Source: Vallitalea longa
Lineage (GTDB): Bacteria; Bacillota; Clostridia; Lachnospirales; Vallitaleaceae
Assembly: GCF_027923465.1 (NCBI RefSeq)
Contig: NZ_BRLB01000008.1
Location: 148,043-212,042 of the forward strand
Direction of reading: 5' to 3'
DNA length: 64,000 nt
Shown here: piece by piece, positions 8,594 to 18,415 of the stretch
Position numbering within the stretch: the first letter of the stretch is position 1
Layout: each line of letters begins with the position of its first letter
Translations under genes and position numbers: made by a program
Notes under the pieces: model-generated
Told to the model about the DNA's origin: nothing
The model's input: only the letters and a program-made list of their open reading frames with translations
The model's database searches: none

Positions 8594-9787
8594 TTAGTTT
8601 TTCTTCTTGGTTGATATATCTACCCAAACCGCTAATAGAAGTATAAGTCCTTTTACGATATACTGCCAAGTCGGACCTACATTCATTAAACTCATACCAT
8701 TGTTGAGAGTTGCCATAACTAATGCACCAATTATTGCACCTACTATAGTTCCTTCTCCACCCATGGTACTAGTTCCACCGATAATTGCTGATGCTATAAC
8801 TTCAAGTTCAAGTCCTGCTCCAGCAGAAGCACTTGCAGCATTTAATCTTGCTGTAAAAATGATAGCTCCTAATGCAGATAATACTCCCATGGATGCAAAT
8901 ATTAATAGATTCCTTTGTTTGATATTGATACCTGATAATCTTGAAGCTTCTTTATTACCTCCAATAGCATATACATGTCTACCGAAAGTGGTATTCTTAG
9001 TAAGGAATGTATATAAAATACCCACTATCAAAACTAATACGATAGAATAAGGTACACCTTTATAAGATGCCATTATACCAAAGAAAATTGCTATAGCTAT
9101 AGATATAGTAAGCATTTTTAAAATTTGTAAGTTATTTGGTATTATATCGAATTTATATTTTTTTCTTTCCCTTCTTTTCTTGATTTCTAAAATATTATAG
9201 ATAATAATAGCAATTATACCTATAATAACTGTTGTCATATTAATAGAGGCAGAACCTATATTTATAGAGCCGATATTTGGAATATATCCTTGACCAAGAG
9301 CTTTAAAACTATCATCTAGGGGAGCAATGGTTGCCCCATTAGTTACACCTAGAAGAGCTCCTTTGAAAATCATCATACCCGCAAGAGTTACAATAAATGC
9401 AGGTACATTTCTGTAAGCAACCCAATAACCTTGCCATAATCCAATAAGTAGACCTGCAAATAAAGTCAATACTATAGTAAGTAGAGTTCCATAATGCAAA
9501 TTGACTTGCAAAGTTGCAGCTACTGCTCCTAGAAATCCTACTACTGAACCAATTGATAGATCAATGTGACCGGCAACAATGACTAATACAACACCACAGG
9601 CTAGAATCGCTATATAGGATGTCTGAATGAATAGGTTGGATAAGTTCCTTGGCATTATGAATGTACCGCCAGTAAGTATTGTAAATATGATCATCAATCC
9701 GATTAATGCTATGAACATAGTATATTGTTTTATATTTTTCCTTAGTGATACTCTAATAAGATTTATAATTCCATTTTCTTTAGACAT
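8594..9787 (-). CDS. xylH: Sugar ABC transporter permease (XylH/MmsB-like)
   Basis: This 397-residue polytopic membrane protein of the ribose/xylose permease family has about ten hydrophobic segments. It carries the conserved loops VIVAGHIDLSIGSVVGF and RNVPAFIVTLAGMMIFKG, a C-terminal GGNKEASRLSGIN coupling segment and AIIGGTSTMGGEGTIVGA. It would form the channel for D-xylose or a related monosaccharide with XylG and XylF. It is the last gene of xylFGH; its ATG lies 2 bp after the xylG stop, and its ribosome-binding site GGGAGGG is inside xylG. Confidence 0.88.
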   Translation of the reverse strand: MSKENGIINLIRVSLRKNIKQYTMFIALIGLMIIFTILTGGTFIMPRNLSNLFIQTSYIAILACGVVLVIVAGHIDLSIGSVVGFLGAVAATLQVNLHYGTLLTIVLTLFAGLLIGLWQGYWVAYRNVPAFIVTLAGMMIFKGALLGVTNGATIAPLDDSFKALGQGYIPNIGSINIGSASINMTTVIIGIIAIIIYNILEIKKRRERKKYKFDIIPNNLQILKMLTISIAIAIFFGIMASYKGVPYSIVLVLIVGILYTFLTKNTTFGRHVYAIGGNKEASRLSGINIKQRNLLIFASMGVLSALGAIIFTARLNAASASAGAGLELEVIASAIIGGTSTMGGEGTIVGAIIGALVMATLNNGMSLMNVGPTWQYIVKGLILLLAVWVDISTKKKN

Positions 9788-9789
9788 TT

Positions 9790-11310
9790 TTACATCCCTC
9801 CCGTTGCATATTGCATAACTACCTCTTGTGATGCTTCTTTATAATCAAGTTCACCTGTCAATTTACCTTCGTGCATAATAAGAATTCTATCACTCATCCC
9901 TAGAATCTCAGGAAGTTCAGATGAAATCATAATAATGGAAACACCTTTTTCTACCAACTCATTCATAATATTATATATCTCATATTTAGCTCCTACATCT
10001 ATTCCTCTAGTTGGTTCATCTAGTATAAGAACCTTTGGATCAGCCATTAACCATTTGGCTAAAACAACTTTTTGTTGGTTACCTCCACTTAGATTACTGA
10101 CTTTCTGTTCTATTGATGGCGTTTTAGTTTTTAGAGCTTTTACGTATTGATTAGTGATCTTAATCTCTTCATTGTCATTTATTACACCATTTCTAGATAT
10201 TTTGTGCAGATTAGCTAATGTTGTATTTTCTTTTATATCCATTCCCAGAACAAGTCCATTTACTTTTCTATCTTCTGATAGATAACATAATCCTTTTCTG
10301 ATAGCTGTTCTAGGATTATTGATGACTTCTTCTTTTCCTTCAATCTTAACCGTTCCAGATTTATTGACTCCATAAGAACCAAATAGACTCATAGCAAGTT
10401 CTGTTCTTCCTGCTCCCATAAGCCCTGCAATACCTAATATTTCTCCTTTTCTAGCAGTGAAAGAAATATTATCTAGCATTTTTTTATCAGGCATTTCTGG
10501 ATTATATACAGTTAGATTGTCTACTTCAAGTACAGGCTCTAACGGTTTATGCTCTTTTCGTGGAAATCTCTGAGTTAATTCTCTACCTACCATTAAGGAT
10601 ATTATTTTATCCTCTGTCATACTATCATCATTTACCATTGTTGATATAGTCTGACCATCTCTAAGGATAGTTATATTGTCTGCTATATCTTTTACTTCAT
10701 TTAATTTATGGGAAATATAAATGCATGTAACACCTTTACTCTTTAGTCCTCTAATAATATTAAGAAGGTTTTCACTTTCTGTCTCATTTAATGCTGCTGT
10801 AGGTTCATCTAATATTAGGATATTGACATTCTTAGATATAGCTTTCGCAATCTCAATTAATTGTTGTTTTCCTATTCCAAGTTTTATTATCTTAGTTAAC
10901 GGATTATCGTCTAATCCGACTTCTTTCAATAATTTTGAAGTATTGGCTATTGTTTTGTTCCAATCTATCATACCCATTTTCTTGATTTCATTACCGAGAT
11001 AAATATTTTCTGCTATATTCATCTCTTTAACTAGTGCAAGTTCCTGATATATGATAGCTATACCTGCATTTTCCGATTCTTTTATACCATTATATCTTTG
11101 TTCTTTTCCATCAAGCATTATTCTTCCTGTGTAACTACCATATGGATGAACCCCACTTAGTACTTTCATCAAAGTAGATTTTCCTGCACCATTTTCTCCT
11201 ACTAAAGCATGAATTTCTCCTCTTTTTACTTGAAAATTAACATTATCAAGAGCTTTTACACCAGGGAAAATTTTAGTTATATCTTGCATCTCAAGTATAT
11301 AGTCATTCAT
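9790..11310 (-). CDS. xylG: Sugar ABC transporter ATP-binding protein (XylG/MmsA-like)
   Basis: This 506-residue protein has two fused ABC ATPase domains. The first has Walker A GENGAGKST and Walker B LILDEPTAAL; the second has a degenerate Walker A (GLMGAGRTE), LSGGNQQKVVLAKWL and LILDEPTRGIDVGAKYEIY. This double-domain layout is typical of ribose/xylose/multiple-monosaccharide importers. The ATG at 11310 is preferred over an in-frame GTG nine bases upstream because AAAGGCGGTG is well spaced from it. It is followed by xylH and preceded by xylF. Confidence 0.9.
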   Translation of the reverse strand: MNDYILEMQDITKIFPGVKALDNVNFQVKRGEIHALVGENGAGKSTLMKVLSGVHPYGSYTGRIMLDGKEQRYNGIKESENAGIAIIYQELALVKEMNIAENIYLGNEIKKMGMIDWNKTIANTSKLLKEVGLDDNPLTKIIKLGIGKQQLIEIAKAISKNVNILILDEPTAALNETESENLLNIIRGLKSKGVTCIYISHKLNEVKDIADNITILRDGQTISTMVNDDSMTEDKIISLMVGRELTQRFPRKEHKPLEPVLEVDNLTVYNPEMPDKKMLDNISFTARKGEILGIAGLMGAGRTELAMSLFGSYGVNKSGTVKIEGKEEVINNPRTAIRKGLCYLSEDRKVNGLVLGMDIKENTTLANLHKISRNGVINDNEEIKITNQYVKALKTKTPSIEQKVSNLSGGNQQKVVLAKWLMADPKVLILDEPTRGIDVGAKYEIYNIMNELVEKGVSIIMISSELPEILGMSDRILIMHEGKLTGELDYKEASQEVVMQYATGGM

Positions 11311-11423
11311 GCTAAGCACCGCCTTTCATCACTAAAATTTTGAAGGAGAAGAAATAATCCATCTCTTCTCCGAATTTATACTGTTATACCATCAAAAACT
11401 CTTATATCATCAACTATAATATA

Positions 11424-12449
11424 TTAATCTCTATATACATCTTCTTTTTCCAAGTAACCGCTATCTATTAGTAATTCATCTATATTATCTTTATCAACTG
11501 CATATGGAGTTAATAAAATAGATGGAACGTCAACTGATGCATTATTAACAGTTTGATTAGCTTTTTCTAATTCTTCACCTTTAACTAATGCTACTGCTGC
11601 TTTTACAGCTTCTTCTCCTAATAATCTTGTATCTTTAAATATAGTCATTGTTTGTGTACCTTCAACAATTCTAATTGCTCCTGCAAGTTCAGCATCTTGT
11701 CCTGTAATAGGTACTTCTCCAGCAAGTCCTTGTGCCGCTAAAGCTTGAACTGCTCCACCAGCAGTACCATCGTTAGGAGCTAATATAGCATCTACTTTAT
11801 TATTATTAGCTGTAAGAGCATTCTCAACAATCTTTAAAGCATTTTCTGGCTTCCAGTCATCAACAGGCTGGTCTACTAAAACTTTGATTTTTCCACTATC
11901 CACAAGTGGCTGAATGTATTTCATAGCACCTTCTTTGAATAATGTTGCATTGTTGTCTGTTGGTGCACCTGCCATTAGGAAATAATTTCCTTCTGGAACT
12001 AAATCTGTAATATATTTACCTTGTAATTCTCCAACTTTAACATTGTCGAATGATATATATACATCTATGTTTTCTGTATTCATTATTAATCGGTCGTAAG
12101 AAATTACTTTGATACCTTCTTTGCTTGCTTCATCAACAATTGAAGCTGCTGCTGATGCATCTTGAGGAGCAACTATTAGAGCATCTACTCCTTGAGCTAT
12201 AAGGTTCTTTGCTTGTGAATCTTGTTGTGATAAATCATTATTAGCCACTTGGACTTTTAATTCTACCCCTAATTCTTTTGCTACTGCTTCCATTTTCTCT
12301 TTATCTCTTACCCATCTTTCTTCCTGTTGTGTTGGAAGTGATAGACCTATAACGATTTTGTCATCCTTCTTAGCTGAACAACCTGCAAATAATGAAGTTA
12401 ACATTGTAAGCCCTATAATAAGTGACATCATCTTTAATTTTTTTCTCAT
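11424..12449 (-). CDS. xylF: D-xylose-type sugar-binding lipoprotein
   Basis: This 341-residue solute-binding lipoprotein has a signal peptide ending in the lipobox LFAGC, so it is anchored to the membrane by lipid. The mature part is a periplasmic-binding type 1 fold with VIGLSLPTQQEERWVRDKE, VISYDRLIMNT and DVYISFDNVKVGELQ, a XylF/ChvE-like pattern. It should deliver xylose or a related sugar to XylGH. Its gene starts the transport operon; a terminator and tandem 14-bp repeats lie just upstream, a likely site of control by the adjacent two-component system. Confidence 0.88.
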   Translation of the reverse strand: MRKKLKMMSLIIGLTMLTSLFAGCSAKKDDKIVIGLSLPTQQEERWVRDKEKMEAVAKELGVELKVQVANNDLSQQDSQAKNLIAQGVDALIVAPQDASAAASIVDEASKEGIKVISYDRLIMNTENIDVYISFDNVKVGELQGKYITDLVPEGNYFLMAGAPTDNNATLFKEGAMKYIQPLVDSGKIKVLVDQPVDDWKPENALKIVENALTANNNKVDAILAPNDGTAGGAVQALAAQGLAGEVPITGQDAELAGAIRIVEGTQTMTIFKDTRLLGEEAVKAAVALVKGEELEKANQTVNNASVDVPSILLTPYAVDKDNIDELLIDSGYLEKEDVYRD

Positions 12450-12514
12450 AATATCCCTCCGTTTAATTTTATAATTACTTTATAAGGTGCTTTCCTTATC
12501 TACATACATTGTAA

Positions 12515-12538
12515 TAAAAAAGAGCCCTAAAGGCTCTA
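12515..12538 (-). terminator. Intrinsic terminator between the sensor cluster and xylF
   Basis: On the minus strand the stem AGAGCC/GGCTCT is followed by six T. It ends the sensory transcript before xylF. The xylF promoter may overlap it, since TACAAT follows shortly on the same strand. Confidence 0.85.
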
Positions 12539-12553
12539 GAATAAATTATTAAT

Positions 12554-12580
12554 AACTTACTTATTTTAACTTGTTATTTT
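12554..12580. promoter_or_regulatory. Tandem direct repeat upstream of xylF, possible response-regulator site
   Basis: Two adjacent near-copies, AACTTACTTATTTT and AACTTGTTATTTT, lie about 110-130 bp upstream of the xylF start. AraC-type regulators usually bind direct repeats, so the adjacent YesN-like regulator is the natural candidate. The low-complexity sequence makes this tentative. Confidence 0.35.
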
Positions 12581-12637
12581 TAATGAGTTTAACATATAGT
12601 ACAATTTTAATATTAAATTATTCCATCATATATTAAA

Positions 12638-13708
12638 TTAATCTTTCCACTCGCTATCCGGTATATTTCTATATATATCTTCTTTTATATGAAAACCATC
12701 TCTTATGATAGTTTCTTCAATATTATCCTTAGTTACAGGTATAACATCATATTTGATGTACTTGACATAATATGTTCCATCATCTATAAGTGTATCGTTT
12801 TCAATTATTTTTCCTTGTGCTATTTTAAAAGCTATTTCAGCTGCTGCTTCAGCTAGAATTTTAATAGGTTTATATACTGTCATAAGTTGAGTTCCTTCAA
12901 CAATTCTCTGACATGCGGATAAATCTGCATCATGTCCCACCACCGCAACATCTCCTGCAATTCTATTTTCCGCTAATGCTTCAATTGCCCCTTCTGCTAA
13001 ACGGTCATTAGCAGCGATAATACCATCAATTTGTTTTCCTTCTGACAAAGTTTCTTCAATACATGAATATGCTACCTCTTCTCTCCAATCTTCAGCCCAT
13101 ACTTCTTTTATTATATCAATATCACCTTTTTCCACATAAGGTTTCAATGTATCTATAGTTCCCTTATTGAACATTTTACTATTATTATCTTTACTTGAAC
13201 CATTGATAATAACATAGTTTCCCTTTGGAACTGCCTGTAACACACTTTCGGCCATATATTGTCCTACTTTTTCATTATCAAAGGATACATAATAATCTAC
13301 ATCTGCATTTACTATCAATCTATCATAAGATATTACTTTTATCCCTTTCTTCCTAGCAGACTTAATAACTTCAGTTATACCATTTTTATCATATGGAATG
13401 ATAACTAGAACATCTACATCTTGGTCAATCAAGTACCTAATTTGTTTTATCTGAGTATCATTATCTTCATTAGCATTGAGAACCAATACTTCAGCACCTA
13501 ATTCTTTAGCTTTAGCCACGAATATATTTCTATCTCTCTGCCATCTTTCAATAACGAGTGAATCTATAGATAATCCTATTTTAATAGTATCATCTTCAAC
13601 TTTTTTGTCTTCTTTGGAGTTAATATTAAGAACTATTATTGTACCTACAATAATAATCAATAAACTAACAATTACTATTATGACCTTTAATTTCTTGTTT
13701 ACTGACAT
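12638..13708 (-). CDS. Membrane-anchored XylF-like sugar sensor protein (XylFII-like)
   Basis: This 356-residue type 1 periplasmic-binding protein has an N-terminal hydrophobic anchor (VIIVIVSLLIIIVGTIIVL) with no lipobox cysteine. The body is XylF-like: KIGLSIDSLVIERWQRDR, VISYDRLIVNADVDYYVSFD, IIAANDRLAEGAIEAL, VVGHDADLSACQRIVEGT. In Clostridium beijerinckii an anchored XylF paralogue (XylFII) binds D-xylose and works with the LytS/YesN system to switch on xylFGH. Here the gene follows the yesN-like gene by 22 bp and precedes xylF, so a sensory rather than transport role is inferred. It has its own downstream terminator. Confidence 0.82.
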   Translation of the reverse strand: MSVNKKLKVIIVIVSLLIIIVGTIIVLNINSKEDKKVEDDTIKIGLSIDSLVIERWQRDRNIFVAKAKELGAEVLVLNANEDNDTQIKQIRYLIDQDVDVLVIIPYDKNGITEVIKSARKKGIKVISYDRLIVNADVDYYVSFDNEKVGQYMAESVLQAVPKGNYVIINGSSKDNNSKMFNKGTIDTLKPYVEKGDIDIIKEVWAEDWREEVAYSCIEETLSEGKQIDGIIAANDRLAEGAIEALAENRIAGDVAVVGHDADLSACQRIVEGTQLMTVYKPIKILAEAAAEIAFKIAQGKIIENDTLIDDGTYYVKYIKYDVIPVTKDNIEETIIRDGFHIKEDIYRNIPDSEWKD

Positions 13709-13730
13709 AAAGTATTACCCCCTATACTTT

Positions 13731-15314
13731 TTATAAGTCTTTCTGATATTCTGTAGGCGATATACCAACAATTTTCTTAAATAACCTACTAAAGTAATTT
13801 GGATCATTATATCCTACTTCATAACAAATCTGTTTGATTGTTTTATTAGAATTCTTTATAAGAGACTTGGATTTTTTAATACGAATTTTCGTCAAGTATT
13901 CTATAAAATTATACCCTGTCTCTTCTTTAAATAACCTGCTGAAATATTGAGGACTTATACTTATAACTTTTGAAACCTCCTCTAAAGTGATTTCGTTACT
14001 ATAATGTTTATCAATATAATCTTTTGCATCCATAATTAATTTGCTTACTTTATTTTGCTTATATTCTTCTACCATTTTTATAATATGCTTTGTTCTTTTT
14101 ATAGCCCATCTTTGGATTTTTTCTTCTTCTAGATTAATTATTTCTTGAAGATATGAAGAATAATCAATATATATATCTGATGGGATATTCATGTTATAGG
14201 CCATCTGATATATAAGTACAATTAATTCTATCATCTTACTCTTTCTATTGATAGGTATTAATTTTGATATATTATCAAATATTTTGTTAAGCAATAATAG
14301 TGCTTCCTCTTTATTTGCGTTTTCAATGCTATTTAACAATCTATTGCATTGTTCATTATATTTATCAAGAGAATTGTCTTTTACCTCTTTTACATCCATT
14401 ATATGAACCACATGTTCGCCGCTATTGTCTCTAAGAGCTTTCAAAGCTTCTTCATAAGAATTATGTAGGTATTCAATTTGACTATAGCCTCCGATACCTA
14501 TAAAGAATTCTACATCTGTATTTTTCATAGACTTTTTTGCAATATCTTCAGCCATTCCGATGGCATCAAGTCTTTGCTTATATTCGTCTTCGTGTTCTTT
14601 TGTTGCTACAAAAACAATGATCCTATTGATAATTGTAGGACCTATAAGGCATTTACATCTATATTTCAACATATCTCTAATGCCTGGATAGAATTTCTGA
14701 CTTTTTACACTAGAACCAATTTTATTAGTCAGAGATGCCGCTTTTTCACCTTCTCCGAATTCTATGATCATTATATAACCACCATTATCCCCTAGATCAA
14801 ATAAATCTCTATATCTCTTTACTTCTTCCCCAAATTCTTTATCCATTAATATAGAGTATATGAATCCACTTTCAAGTATTGGTAGTATGTTTTGTAATTT
14901 TTCTATATTTTCTAACTCTCTTTTTCTCTTTTTTTCCTTCTCCGATAAATCATCAATAATATTGTTTAATGTATCTATAAGTTTATATCTATTTATTGGT
15001 TTTAGAATATATTCCTTGACTCCTAAGTTAACTGCTTCTTTTGCAAATTCAAATTGTTCATAGGCAGATAAAATAACAAACTGAACACTACTATTCCTTT
15101 CTTTTATCTCTTTAATTGCATCAATACCATTAATCCCTGGCATTCTTATATCCATAAAAACTATATCAGGATTAAGTTTACTAGCTTTTTCTATGGCCTC
15201 CCTACCATTTCTTGCACTATCAATCACTTGAACATTATCAAAATTCTTGTTAACAATAAATTTTACAGCATTTACAACTATCTGCTCATCATCAACCACT
15301 AATAGTTTATACAT
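13731..15314 (-). CDS. YesN-type response regulator (REC plus AraC domain)
   Basis: This 527-residue regulator has an N-terminal receiver domain (LLVVDDEQ, phospho-acceptor D55 in DIVFMDIRMPG, lysine in EYILKPI). A middle region of about 250 residues has low similarity to known domains. The C-terminal AraC double helix-turn-helix includes ITLEEVSKVISISPQYFSRL and KQICYEVGYNDPNYFSRLF. The ATG at 15314 is favoured over an upstream GTG because GGTGAGGAG is placed correctly. It starts 1 bp after the kinase stop, so both are translationally coupled. The likely targets are xylFGH and possibly its own operon. Confidence 0.9.
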   Translation of the reverse strand: MYKLLVVDDEQIVVNAVKFIVNKNFDNVQVIDSARNGREAIEKASKLNPDIVFMDIRMPGINGIDAIKEIKERNSSVQFVILSAYEQFEFAKEAVNLGVKEYILKPINRYKLIDTLNNIIDDLSEKEKKRKRELENIEKLQNILPILESGFIYSILMDKEFGEEVKRYRDLFDLGDNGGYIMIIEFGEGEKAASLTNKIGSSVKSQKFYPGIRDMLKYRCKCLIGPTIINRIIVFVATKEHEDEYKQRLDAIGMAEDIAKKSMKNTDVEFFIGIGGYSQIEYLHNSYEEALKALRDNSGEHVVHIMDVKEVKDNSLDKYNEQCNRLLNSIENANKEEALLLLNKIFDNISKLIPINRKSKMIELIVLIYQMAYNMNIPSDIYIDYSSYLQEIINLEEEKIQRWAIKRTKHIIKMVEEYKQNKVSKLIMDAKDYIDKHYSNEITLEEVSKVISISPQYFSRLFKEETGYNFIEYLTKIRIKKSKSLIKNSNKTIKQICYEVGYNDPNYFSRLFKKIVGISPTEYQKDL

Positions 15315-15315
15315 A

Positions 15316-16851
15316 TCAACGAATCTCCTCACCCTCTGTTAGAATATCTTTGTTTTTGAAAGGTATGTTAATAATTATCTTAGTACCCATACCTTTTTCA
15401 CTTATTATTTGTACAATGTCTTTTCTTCCAAAGTAGAGATGTAACCTGTGAATAACATTTCCAAGTCCTATACCTGTAGTATGCCCCTTTTTAGCTTTTT
15501 GTAGAACTTTAGATTGAGTAGTGACTTTCAACACCTTTTCTATATCCTGTCTACTCATGCCTACACCATTATCTTCTATAATTATTTGCCCATAACCTTC
15601 TTCCTTCCTAGTAACTATTCGCACTTTCCCACCATCTTCTAAATCACCAACTCCATGAATACATGCATTTTCGACTAAAGGCTGTAGAATCAATGGAGGC
15701 ATAAATAAACCAGAAATATCATTGTCAATACTGAATTCAAAATCAATAAAATCCCCAAAACGCACTTTTAGTAATTCAGAATATGATTTTATATTTTCTA
15801 TTTCTTCTTTCAATGTTACTGGATTGTCCAACTTTTTAATATTATACCTAAATAGAGCAGACATATTCTCTAAAAAATTACTAGTCGTATCAGCACCCTC
15901 CATCATTGCTAGTTGAACTCCTGCATTCAGAGTATTAAATAAGAAATGTGGATTTATTTGTGATTGAAGTGCTTGTAATTCAGCATTGTTCAAAAGATTT
16001 TTCATCTTTAGATTTTGAAGTTCCTGATCCATAAGTTTGGCTTCCATTTGTGCAGTATTCCTAAGTTGCTTAATATATTCTTTGATATTAGATTTCATTT
16101 TATTAAAAGCTACCGCCATTACTTTAATTTCATCATTAGTAGGTACGATTACTTCATCTATATCAAAATTTCCTTTAGCTATCTCTTCTGCATTATGTGA
16201 TAATTTTATTATGGGTTCTGTCATCTTGTAAGTCGTAGAATAAATAATTAGAATAGTTAATATTATAACATCTAAAATCAATATAATATTTAGTTGCTGT
16301 AAAATCTTTAATTTCTCTTTTATATTTAGATAATCTTTAGTATTTCTATTGAATTCATTGAAATTAACTTTGTTGATATATTCATCGATGTACCTTTCTA
16401 GTTTAGTCGTAGTAGTATATACTGATAGATATTCGTCTATATTACGTCCTCTTTTTGCAGCTATTCCTTTATCTGCCTCGTCTAGATATGTTTCTATCAT
16501 ATATGCAATATCTTTTATTAATAATCTATTTTCGTCATAGGACAATCCTTTATTGATATCCTTTGATTTTTCTCTTAATTCATCACTATATCTAAGATAA
16601 TTATTGAGGCTATCAGAATGCTTAGTCGATAGATAATTATTGAGATTGGTATTTACTTTAGTAACGGTTTCAGACAAATCTGTAAGGACAACTCCATAAA
16701 CAAACATGGATTCCATCTTTTTCATAAATTTACTCGACATTATGAATGTAAAGATACTGACTATACTTATTAATAAAATGGTAACTAAAAAATAAACTAT
16801 CATCTTCCTACGAATAGTATTCAAACTGAATAATCTATCTATTATTTTCAA
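15316..16851 (-). CDS. YesM-type sensor histidine kinase
   Basis: This 511-residue kinase has transmembrane helices at about residues 17-39 and 191-211, enclosing an extracellular helical domain of about 150 residues. A HAMP linker follows, then a His_kinase domain with the phosphorylated histidine in NPHFLFNTLNAG and an ATPase domain (ENACIHG, IIEDNGVGMS, GIGLGNVIHRL). The start is TTG at 16851, and its first bases overlap the stop of the upstream binding-protein gene by 4 bp (TTGA), with GGTGATG serving as the ribosome-binding site. It should sense an extracellular ligand through the adjacent anchored binding proteins. Confidence 0.9.
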   Translation of the reverse strand: MKIIDRLFSLNTIRRKMIVYFLVTILLISIVSIFTFIMSSKFMKKMESMFVYGVVLTDLSETVTKVNTNLNNYLSTKHSDSLNNYLRYSDELREKSKDINKGLSYDENRLLIKDIAYMIETYLDEADKGIAAKRGRNIDEYLSVYTTTTKLERYIDEYINKVNFNEFNRNTKDYLNIKEKLKILQQLNIILILDVIILTILIIYSTTYKMTEPIIKLSHNAEEIAKGNFDIDEVIVPTNDEIKVMAVAFNKMKSNIKEYIKQLRNTAQMEAKLMDQELQNLKMKNLLNNAELQALQSQINPHFLFNTLNAGVQLAMMEGADTTSNFLENMSALFRYNIKKLDNPVTLKEEIENIKSYSELLKVRFGDFIDFEFSIDNDISGLFMPPLILQPLVENACIHGVGDLEDGGKVRIVTRKEEGYGQIIIEDNGVGMSRQDIEKVLKVTTQSKVLQKAKKGHTTGIGLGNVIHRLHLYFGRKDIVQIISEKGMGTKIIINIPFKNKDILTEGEEIR

Positions 16852-17876
16852 ATATCATCACCTTCTTTACTTTGTCTCTCTTGGGTATACTCATCAATAT
16901 TATCTTTAGTAATAATATTAACACCAGTATCGTAAAAAGATGATGTTGTTCCATTTGTCATAACATCCAATATGGCCTCTATACTTTTATATCCTATATC
17001 ATAAGGATTATCAACTATAGATGCATAAATGACATGCTTATCTATATATTTAAGTAATTCTTCGCTATCTCCATAACCGATTATAGAAATATCTCCTACT
17101 TTGTTAAGATCTACAATAACCTGAGCTACCCCTATGGTGTCTTTAATACTGCTACAAAAAATCGCGCTAATATCTGGATAGCTGTTTATTATTCTATTAA
17201 TGATTTCTTCCGCTCCTAATAATCCCAACTTAGATTCTTCAACTTTCTTGATTTCCATATCATCATATTGATTAATAATATCTTTGAACCCAGATAGAAT
17301 AAGATTCTTAGATGTTTCCAGATAATTATTTTCTTGAATATTGTCAAGAATGATAGCTATATCCCCTTTACTATTGATTGCATTACTAACCAATCTTCCT
17401 GCTTTTTTTCCGATCTCAAAAGAATTGGAACCTACATAACTCTGTCTTCTACTAGTGGGTACATCTTCAAAAACGGTTATAACAGGTATCCCCATATCAA
17501 CAGCATGATTAATTGCTTCTTTTATCTTATCATTATCTGTAACTTGTAAGATAATTCCATCAACTTTTGATGCGATAGCTATATTAATATTATCCAATTG
17601 TTCATCTACATCTTCTTTTTTTACATTATTAACCTCTAATGCTACTTTCATCTTATGACTAGCATCATTAAGTCCATTCAGAAACGCCTCACCTGACATG
17701 CTATCCATTTCATTAGATATAACCATAAGATGATATTTTGGTACATCTTTCTCATTAGTTATTATGTTCTTACTATTGTAATCGAAGTCCTTCATATATA
17801 AGAATGAAAGAAATAGACTAAATATTAATACTAAACTCAATATACCCGTTACTATACTTAGAATAACTTTTCTCAT
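16848..17876 (-). CDS. Membrane-anchored RbsB-like binding protein of the sensor operon
   Basis: This 342-residue protein has an N-terminal transmembrane anchor (about residues 5-27, no lipobox) and a type 1 periplasmic-binding domain related to ribose-binding proteins (KYHLMVISNEMDS, DGIILQVTDND, AVDMGIPVITVFEDVPTSRRQ, GDISIIGYGD). The ATG at 17876 is chosen because AGAAGGATGG sits just upstream; the frame stays open 16 codons further. It is the first gene of the kinase/regulator operon and overlaps the kinase by 4 bp, so it probably senses a ligand for the kinase. It is only distantly similar to the second sensor at 12638-13708. Confidence 0.82.
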   Translation of the reverse strand: MRKVILSIVTGILSLVLIFSLFLSFLYMKDFDYNSKNIITNEKDVPKYHLMVISNEMDSMSGEAFLNGLNDASHKMKVALEVNNVKKEDVDEQLDNINIAIASKVDGIILQVTDNDKIKEAINHAVDMGIPVITVFEDVPTSRRQSYVGSNSFEIGKKAGRLVSNAINSKGDIAIILDNIQENNYLETSKNLILSGFKDIINQYDDMEIKKVEESKLGLLGAEEIINRIINSYPDISAIFCSSIKDTIGVAQVIVDLNKVGDISIIGYGDSEELLKYIDKHVIYASIVDNPYDIGYKSIEAILDVMTNGTTSSFYDTGVNIITKDNIDEYTQERQSKEGDDI

Positions 17877-18415
17877 TTTTGTCCATCCTTCTTGATAGTC
17901 TATTAAAATATGTTTACCTATCATAATTATAGCATATCCTTAACATTGCTTGTAAATAGCACTTTTTTGATTTATTTTCTAAATAATATTAAAATAATAC
18001 TATTATATTAGTGCCAAATTGAAAATTAAACAATACTATTACCAATTACATAAAAAGAAAAACCATTATATCCAAGTTATACTCCTAGATAATACTTCTT
18101 ATCATTAGCACATATTGATACTTCTATATTAATATACTTAAAATTAGAACTATCTTATGATATAATAAAGCGACTAGATATTGTAAAGATTGAGAGAAAA
18201 TAAAAGAATAACTTTGCTATAATTAAATTATTACACTTAAAATTAATAGCTTACGCTAGATAATGAACTTTTTATACATGATTGATTATACTATTCTGTA
18301 GAAATTAATACATTTTTTAATCTATATATTTACATAAATAACTATATTTGCTAAAATGTATATATGATTGATTTAAAACGCTAAGGGCAAGGACTTAATA
18401 GGGGGATAATATTAT
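17877..18415. other. Intergenic region between the sensor operon and arsR
   Basis: This AT-rich 539-bp gap must hold the divergent promoters for the binding-protein operon (left) and arsR (right). GGGGG ten bases before the arsR ATG is its ribosome-binding site. No repeat, RNA gene or convincing operator was recognised. Confidence 0.6.

Noticed and set aside
8607..9050. Plus-strand open frame of 147 codons inside xylH
   Set aside because: It is the antisense shadow of a clear permease gene with conserved motifs.
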